From contig JAQWUC010000059.1 of NCBI GenBank assembly GCA_029242355.1, positions 1 to 57,165 on the forward strand: a stretch of DNA of 57,165 bases, read 5' to 3'. The notes below the pieces were generated by a model. That model ran no database searches and was not told the origin of the DNA. It saw nothing but the letters and a program-made list of their open reading frames with translations. This document shows, in pieces, positions 53,456 through 57,165 of this stretch. Position 1 is the first letter of the stretch. Each line of letters opens with the position of its first letter. Source of the DNA: Paracoccaceae bacterium. GTDB lineage: Bacteria; Pseudomonadota; Alphaproteobacteria; Rhodobacterales; Rhodobacteraceae. A program made the position numbers and the translations under genes.

Positions 53456-53652
53456 ACTCGTTATTTTCCTTTGTTTCGTACAAAAAACCTAAACGAACAA
53501 TAGAGAGCTGTCCATAATATTTCTGTGTCTTGTTCAACTCGCTTGACAAAATTACAGTTCGCTGAAATGATTTCAGTATAGTATTTCTCTAATAACTCAG
53601 TAATAATATTTACTAGAGAAAGCGATACTTAAATAGATAGGGAGGAAAATCT
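53456..53652 (+). promoter_or_regulatory. Divergent control region of sugar ABC importer, with palindromes
   Basis: A perfect 15 bp palindrome CTGAAAT-G-ATTTCAG lies at 53562-53576, overlapping a possible promoter: TTGACA at 53543-53548 with AATGAT at 53566-53571, or TATAGT at 53577-53582 as the -10. A second dyad pairs TTTCTCTA (53584-53591) with TAGAGAAA (53614-53621). Both are good operator candidates for sugar-responsive control of the ATPase and binding-protein genes. GGGAGGA precedes the binding-protein ATG. Confidence 0.5.
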
Positions 53653-55281
53653 ATGAAGCTAGAACTTTATAATCAAATAGTAAAAAGTGGTTTAACGAGA
53701 CGCTCAATGCTTAAGGGTACAGCCAGTGTTGGAGCATTAGCGGCGATGGGTGGATCAATGCCAGCTTTTGCCGGCGGTGGTGTAAGAGCCGAAATCATGA
53801 AAATTCCAGGAGTTGGAATGGGGTCTCCAGGGGATCCAGAGTGGCAAAAAGTCGGAGCATTATGTATGGGTCCGGTGAAAGAACGTGTAGCGGAGGGAGA
53901 GTTTAAAGGTGTAGAATTAACATTTATGGGTTTAAATAACCAAAATCTACATAACTTTCTATTCAGAGGATTTCTGAAGCCATGGGAAGAATACACTGGG
54001 GCAAAAATTAATTGGATAGATCTTGCTCAGGCAGACTATAATCCTCGACTTCAACAATCAATTGCTACAAAAACTGTTGATTTTGATATAATTGAAATGG
54101 GAGCACCTTTTGAAGGGGATACAGCGGGTCAGGGGCTTCTGAACGAAATGCCAGCTTGGGTAAAGGATCAAATTGAATATGATGATCTGGTCGGATATCT
54201 ACAACCTCCAGTTGGAACTTGGGACGGAAAAGCCTACCGCATTAATATAGATGGTGATTGTCATACGTTTTGTTATCGAAAAGATTATTTTGGTGCTGGA
54301 TCAATTACAGGTCGAATGAATCCTCCCAATACATGGCAAGAAGTTAACCAAATATCTAAAGACGTAGTAGGTAAAACTGACCCACTAACGGGGCTCCCAG
54401 CACATGGATTTTTGGACCCATTAAAAGGATGGGGCGGTTTTGGAATGTACTTTTTAACTGACCGAGCTGGTCCGTATGTCAAGCATCCCAGCGACCCAGC
54501 ATTTTTGTTTGATATTGATACCATGAAGCCACGTATTAATAATCCTGGGTGGGTTCAGGCTATTCAAGACGTGATGGATTTAATTGCGATTGAAGGTGCT
54601 TATCCTGCTGATCAGATAAATGCGGATCCAGGGACAACCGGTTTTCAGCAGTTTCTTGCAGGAACAGGCTCTATGCTCACCTGGTGGGGTGATATTGGCT
54701 CGAACGCACGAACTTCTGATACATCTGTTATCGGCGATGTGGTTGGCTTTAGCGCAATTCCAGGTTCAGATAGGGTTTACAATCACAATAAAGGCGCATG
54801 GGAAAATACCTATAACGAAGCTCCTAACAACGCTTATCTTGGCTGGGGTGTTTATGTGACAAACCGTGTTGAGGGGGATAGCAAGAAAAGGAAAGCAGCT
54901 TGGTCAGCAGCGGCACACATCGGAGGAAAAGACCTTTCCTTGTGGACTTCTGCTTATCCATCAGGTTTTCAACCATATAGAAATTCGCACTTCAATTATG
55001 ATGAATGGGAAGCTGCTGGTTATGATCGTGCCTTTGTAGAGGATTACTTGGGCTCAAATCTTGATACTTATAATCATCCAAATTCATTAAATGAACCGCG
55101 TATTCCGGGAATATTCCAGTATTACTCAGTGGCCGAAGATGAATTAGCTAAAGGATTTGCTGGTCAATATGGTTCAGCTCAGGAAACAGCAGATGCGATA
55201 GCTGTGGCGTGGGAAAAGATAACAGATCAGATTGGCCGTGATAGTCAGATTGCTCTATACAAGGCTTCTATGGGGCTTTAA
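53653..55281 (+). CDS. Sugar ABC importer binding protein (Tat-type signal)
   Basis: Large periplasmic binding protein of 542 residues (family 1, carbohydrate type). The N-terminus has a twin-arginine motif (LTRRSMLKG near 14-22), then a hydrophobic stretch ending AFAGG, so export is probably by Tat, already folded. The mature chain is longer than most sugar-binding proteins (about 400), as in some polyol and disaccharide systems. The Trp-rich segments suit stacking on sugar rings. A perfect 24 nt palindrome (55296-55319) follows the stop codon before the permease gene. Confidence 0.9.
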   Translation: MKLELYNQIVKSGLTRRSMLKGTASVGALAAMGGSMPAFAGGGVRAEIMKIPGVGMGSPGDPEWQKVGALCMGPVKERVAEGEFKGVELTFMGLNNQNLHNFLFRGFLKPWEEYTGAKINWIDLAQADYNPRLQQSIATKTVDFDIIEMGAPFEGDTAGQGLLNEMPAWVKDQIEYDDLVGYLQPPVGTWDGKAYRINIDGDCHTFCYRKDYFGAGSITGRMNPPNTWQEVNQISKDVVGKTDPLTGLPAHGFLDPLKGWGGFGMYFLTDRAGPYVKHPSDPAFLFDIDTMKPRINNPGWVQAIQDVMDLIAIEGAYPADQINADPGTTGFQQFLAGTGSMLTWWGDIGSNARTSDTSVIGDVVGFSAIPGSDRVYNHNKGAWENTYNEAPNNAYLGWGVYVTNRVEGDSKKRKAAWSAAAHIGGKDLSLWTSAYPSGFQPYRNSHFNYDEWEAAGYDRAFVEDYLGSNLDTYNHPNSLNEPRIPGIFQYYSVAEDELAKGFAGQYGSAQETADAIAVAWEKITDQIGRDSQIALYKASMGL

Positions 55282-55295
55282 TTAATTGTAAATTT

Positions 55296-55319
55296 GACCG
55301 GCAAGATATCTTGCCGGTC
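55296..55319 (+). terminator. Perfect palindrome between binding-protein and permease genes
   Basis: GACCGGCAAG, loop ATAT, CTTGCCGGTC: a perfect 10 bp GC-rich stem, 14 nt after the binding-protein stop and 35 nt before the permease start. There is no T tract (TAAAAC follows). It probably stabilises the binding-protein mRNA end or causes partial termination, so that the permeases are made in smaller amount. Confidence 0.65.
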
Positions 55320-55354
55320 TAAAACTTCAGTAATCAGATTGGGTTCGCATAATT

Positions 55355-56464
55355 GTGAGTAGTACTGAAAGCGACTATCTTCATATCGTGATGCAACATG
55401 AAATTTCGGATAGGCGCCGTTATTTGGGTCGGACGATGATATGGGGATCAGCCATAATCCTTCTATTTTTGGTCCTTTTTCAAAGTCTTCATCAAGTCGG
55501 TTGGTTAGAATCTGGATTCACAACGTGGAGACCAACTCTTTATGCTTATCTATTTTGGGCTACTTGTCTCTGCTGGGCGCAGGTGATTCTTTATGGAGAG
55601 CAAGGAAAACGACGTTTGTTTATTCTACCTGCGGTTCTTTTTGTTGTCTCAATGGTAATTTTTCCACTTATTTTTGCCCTAGGAATAGCATTTTCAAGTT
55701 GGAATCTGTCCTCTCCAGATGGACGTCAATTTAATGGGTTTGATAATGTTATTCAAATGTGGAGCGATCCATTTTATTGGAATGCACTAAAAAATATGGT
55801 GTATTATACATTTGCAATAATAATTGAATATATTGTTGCTTTTGGACTAGCTCTTCTTCTGAATGCTCAAATTAAGGGAAGAAAATTCTTCCGTGTTGCC
55901 TTTTTAATGCCTTTGATGCTTTCGCCAGTTGCGGTAAGTTGGATGCTAGGAAAGTCTATGCTTGAGGCAAGGTTTGGACCCATATCGAGATTAGCCCGAG
56001 AGTTAGGCTGGGATAATCCATCGTTTTTTGGCAGCCCTGAAATGGCCCGAAGTATGATTATGATGATGGATGCTTGGACTTTTATACCTCTTATGATGAT
56101 TATGATTTTGGCTGGACTTCAAGCAATCCCCAAGGAACTCCATGAAGCAGCGGACGTTGATGGAGCGACTCCTTGGAAAAAGTTTTGGGAAATTACATTC
56201 CCGTTGATGTTACCGGTTTCTGTTACTGCTATTTTAATTAGGATAATTTTCAAATTAAAGTTAGCAGATATAATCATAAATGTTACGTCTGGAGGACCAG
56301 GAGGTGCAACGGATAGTGTTACAAGTTTTATTTTTCGAGAATATAGAGATAGATCCAACGTAGGTTATGGAACTTTTCTAGCTATTTTTTACTTAGTCAT
56401 AATTGTTATCGTCATGACGATCTTAATAAAGGTTTCAGATCGTTGGATGAAGCCGAGGCATTAG
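55355..56464 (+). CDS. Sugar ABC importer permease 1 (MalF type)
   Basis: Membrane permease of 369 residues. The EAA loop that docks on the ATPase reads ELHEAADVDGATPWKKFWEI near 264-283. Two extra hydrophobic segments occupy the first 95 residues before the core of six, as in longer MalF-like permeases. It starts with GTG at 55355, and the ribosome-binding site is weak. The stop lies 3 nt before the next permease start, so the two are coupled. Confidence 0.9.
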   Translation: MSSTESDYLHIVMQHEISDRRRYLGRTMIWGSAIILLFLVLFQSLHQVGWLESGFTTWRPTLYAYLFWATCLCWAQVILYGEQGKRRLFILPAVLFVVSMVIFPLIFALGIAFSSWNLSSPDGRQFNGFDNVIQMWSDPFYWNALKNMVYYTFAIIIEYIVAFGLALLLNAQIKGRKFFRVAFLMPLMLSPVAVSWMLGKSMLEARFGPISRLARELGWDNPSFFGSPEMARSMIMMMDAWTFIPLMMIMILAGLQAIPKELHEAADVDGATPWKKFWEITFPLMLPVSVTAILIRIIFKLKLADIIINVTSGGPGGATDSVTSFIFREYRDRSNVGYGTFLAIFYLVIIVIVMTILIKVSDRWMKPRH

Positions 56465-56467
56465 AAA

Positions 56468-57165
56468 ATGAGTGCACAAATATTTCATGATACCAAAGCT
56501 GACAAATCATTTCGTCCTAGTTGGCTGGTTAATCAAGTTTTCATTTATGGAATTTTGATTATTTGGGCAATAATCTGTCTGTTCCCTATTTATTGGACAA
56601 TAACTACATCTTTTAAAGCCGCCCCAGATGTAATGAAAGGAAATATTGTTCCTTGGTGGGATTATAAACCAAAATGGTTGGGACTTAAATCTTTAGGATT
56701 ATCACCTAATACTATTTTTGTAGAAAGTACGGTGAGGGAAGAATTTCTAAAACGGTTTTGGAACTCAACAATTATTGCAGTTTGCGCATCAAGCATAGCG
56801 GTGATGCTTGGTAGTTGTACTGCATATGGATTAAGTCGATTTAAATACCGATTTGGGTTTATGCGAAACTCGGATATTTCGTTTTTCTTTTTGTCTCAAC
56901 TTATTCTTCCTCCAGTGGTTTTAGCTTTACCATTTCTGGTCCTCTATAAAGAATTAGCGTTATTGGACACGCGCATAGGCTTAATTGCCTTATATACGTT
57001 AACAGTCTTACCAATTGTAATATGGATAATGCGAGATCAATTTAGTTCTATTCCTGTTGAACTCGAAGAAGCTGCGCTGGTTGATGGTCTTTCTTTGTGG
57101 AAGGCTTTTGGAACAATAATTTTACCAATTGCTTTGCCGGGAATGGTCGCCGCATTTATTATTTC
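56468..57165 (+). CDS. Sugar ABC importer permease 2 (MalG type), cut by window end
   Basis: Partial frame from the ATG at 56468, open to the window end, about 232 codons. The first membrane helix contains IICLFPIYWTITTSFK, a classic MalG-type start, and the EAA loop ELEEAALVDGLSLWKAFGTI is near the end of the visible part. The C-terminal helix is outside the window. It would pair with permease 1 to form the pore, powered by the ATPase at 52391-53455. Confidence 0.92.
   Translation, partial: MSAQIFHDTKADKSFRPSWLVNQVFIYGILIIWAIICLFPIYWTITTSFKAAPDVMKGNIVPWWDYKPKWLGLKSLGLSPNTIFVESTVREEFLKRFWNSTIIAVCASSIAVMLGSCTAYGLSRFKYRFGFMRNSDISFFFLSQLILPPVVLALPFLVLYKELALLDTRIGLIALYTLTVLPIVIWIMRDQFSSIPVELEEAALVDGLSLWKAFGTIILPIALPGMVAAFII

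Noticed and set aside
1-57165. tRNA, rRNA, CRISPR arrays, transposases, integrases or attachment sites.
   Set aside because: Looked for by reading both strands; no convincing cloverleaf, spaced direct repeats, transposase motifs or long terminal repeats were found.

Overview
The window is AT-rich bacterial chromosome with short intergenic gaps, many 1-8 nt gene overlaps and frequent GTG or TTG starts. There are no tRNAs, rRNAs, insertion sequences, integrases or CRISPR arrays. The content is transport and catabolism: two branched-chain-amino-acid-type (Liv) ABC importers, a tripartite tricarboxylate transporter (TTT), a sugar ABC importer, many short-chain dehydrogenases, three aldo/keto reductases and three 2-oxoglutarate/Fe(II)-type oxygenases. 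My best guess is an uncultured marine alphaproteobacterium; this is inferred from gene content and base composition, and no marker gene is present. I saw no transcription-factor gene anywhere in the 57 kb.

Layout. 1-1289: end of a phosphate (PiT) transporter. 1505-7395: a plus-strand cluster (Fe/2OG-type oxygenase, epimerase, two SDRs, enolase-superfamily enzyme, LysE exporter, VOC protein). 7597-13091: aldehyde dehydrogenase, Asp/Glu-racemase-fold protein, isocitrate-lyase-family enzyme, polysaccharide-deacetylase-fold protein and FAD monooxygenase. 13239-17711: Liv importer 1 (H-M-G-F-binding protein). 17945-23319: two SDRs, metallo-beta-lactamase-fold hydrolase, isochorismatase-fold amidase, CaiB-type CoA transferase and HMG-CoA-lyase-family enzyme. 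23441-31158: an AKR-RidA fusion, a TIGR04076-like protein, an AKR lacking its catalytic His, and Liv importer 2 (G-F-H-M-binding protein). 31502-35758: Gfo/Idh oxidoreductase, phosphomannomutase and acyltransferase 3. 36012-40253: a PdxA2-like dehydrogenase divergent from TctC-B-A. 40329-49932: DMT exporter, PhyH-type oxygenase, an M20/M24 hydrolase pair resembling ectoine degradation, a frameshifted class III cyclase, GFA protein, FAA hydrolase, methyltransferase and AKR, plus two small membrane or lipoprotein genes. 50000-57165: PhyH-type oxygenase, ribokinase, RbsD/FucU and a sugar ABC importer that runs off the end.

How the genes fit together. Each transporter sits against enzymes that would use its cargo, so the window reads as a string of scavenging modules for small acids, amides, sugars and osmolytes. 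Stable hairpins sit directly after or between binding-protein genes and downstream genes (17739-17763, 31213-31247, 38288-38320, 55296-55319), which suggests differential expression by RNA structure. The most unusual module is 23441-31158, a candidate undescribed transport-coupled pathway. Substrates throughout are inferred, not read from the sequence.
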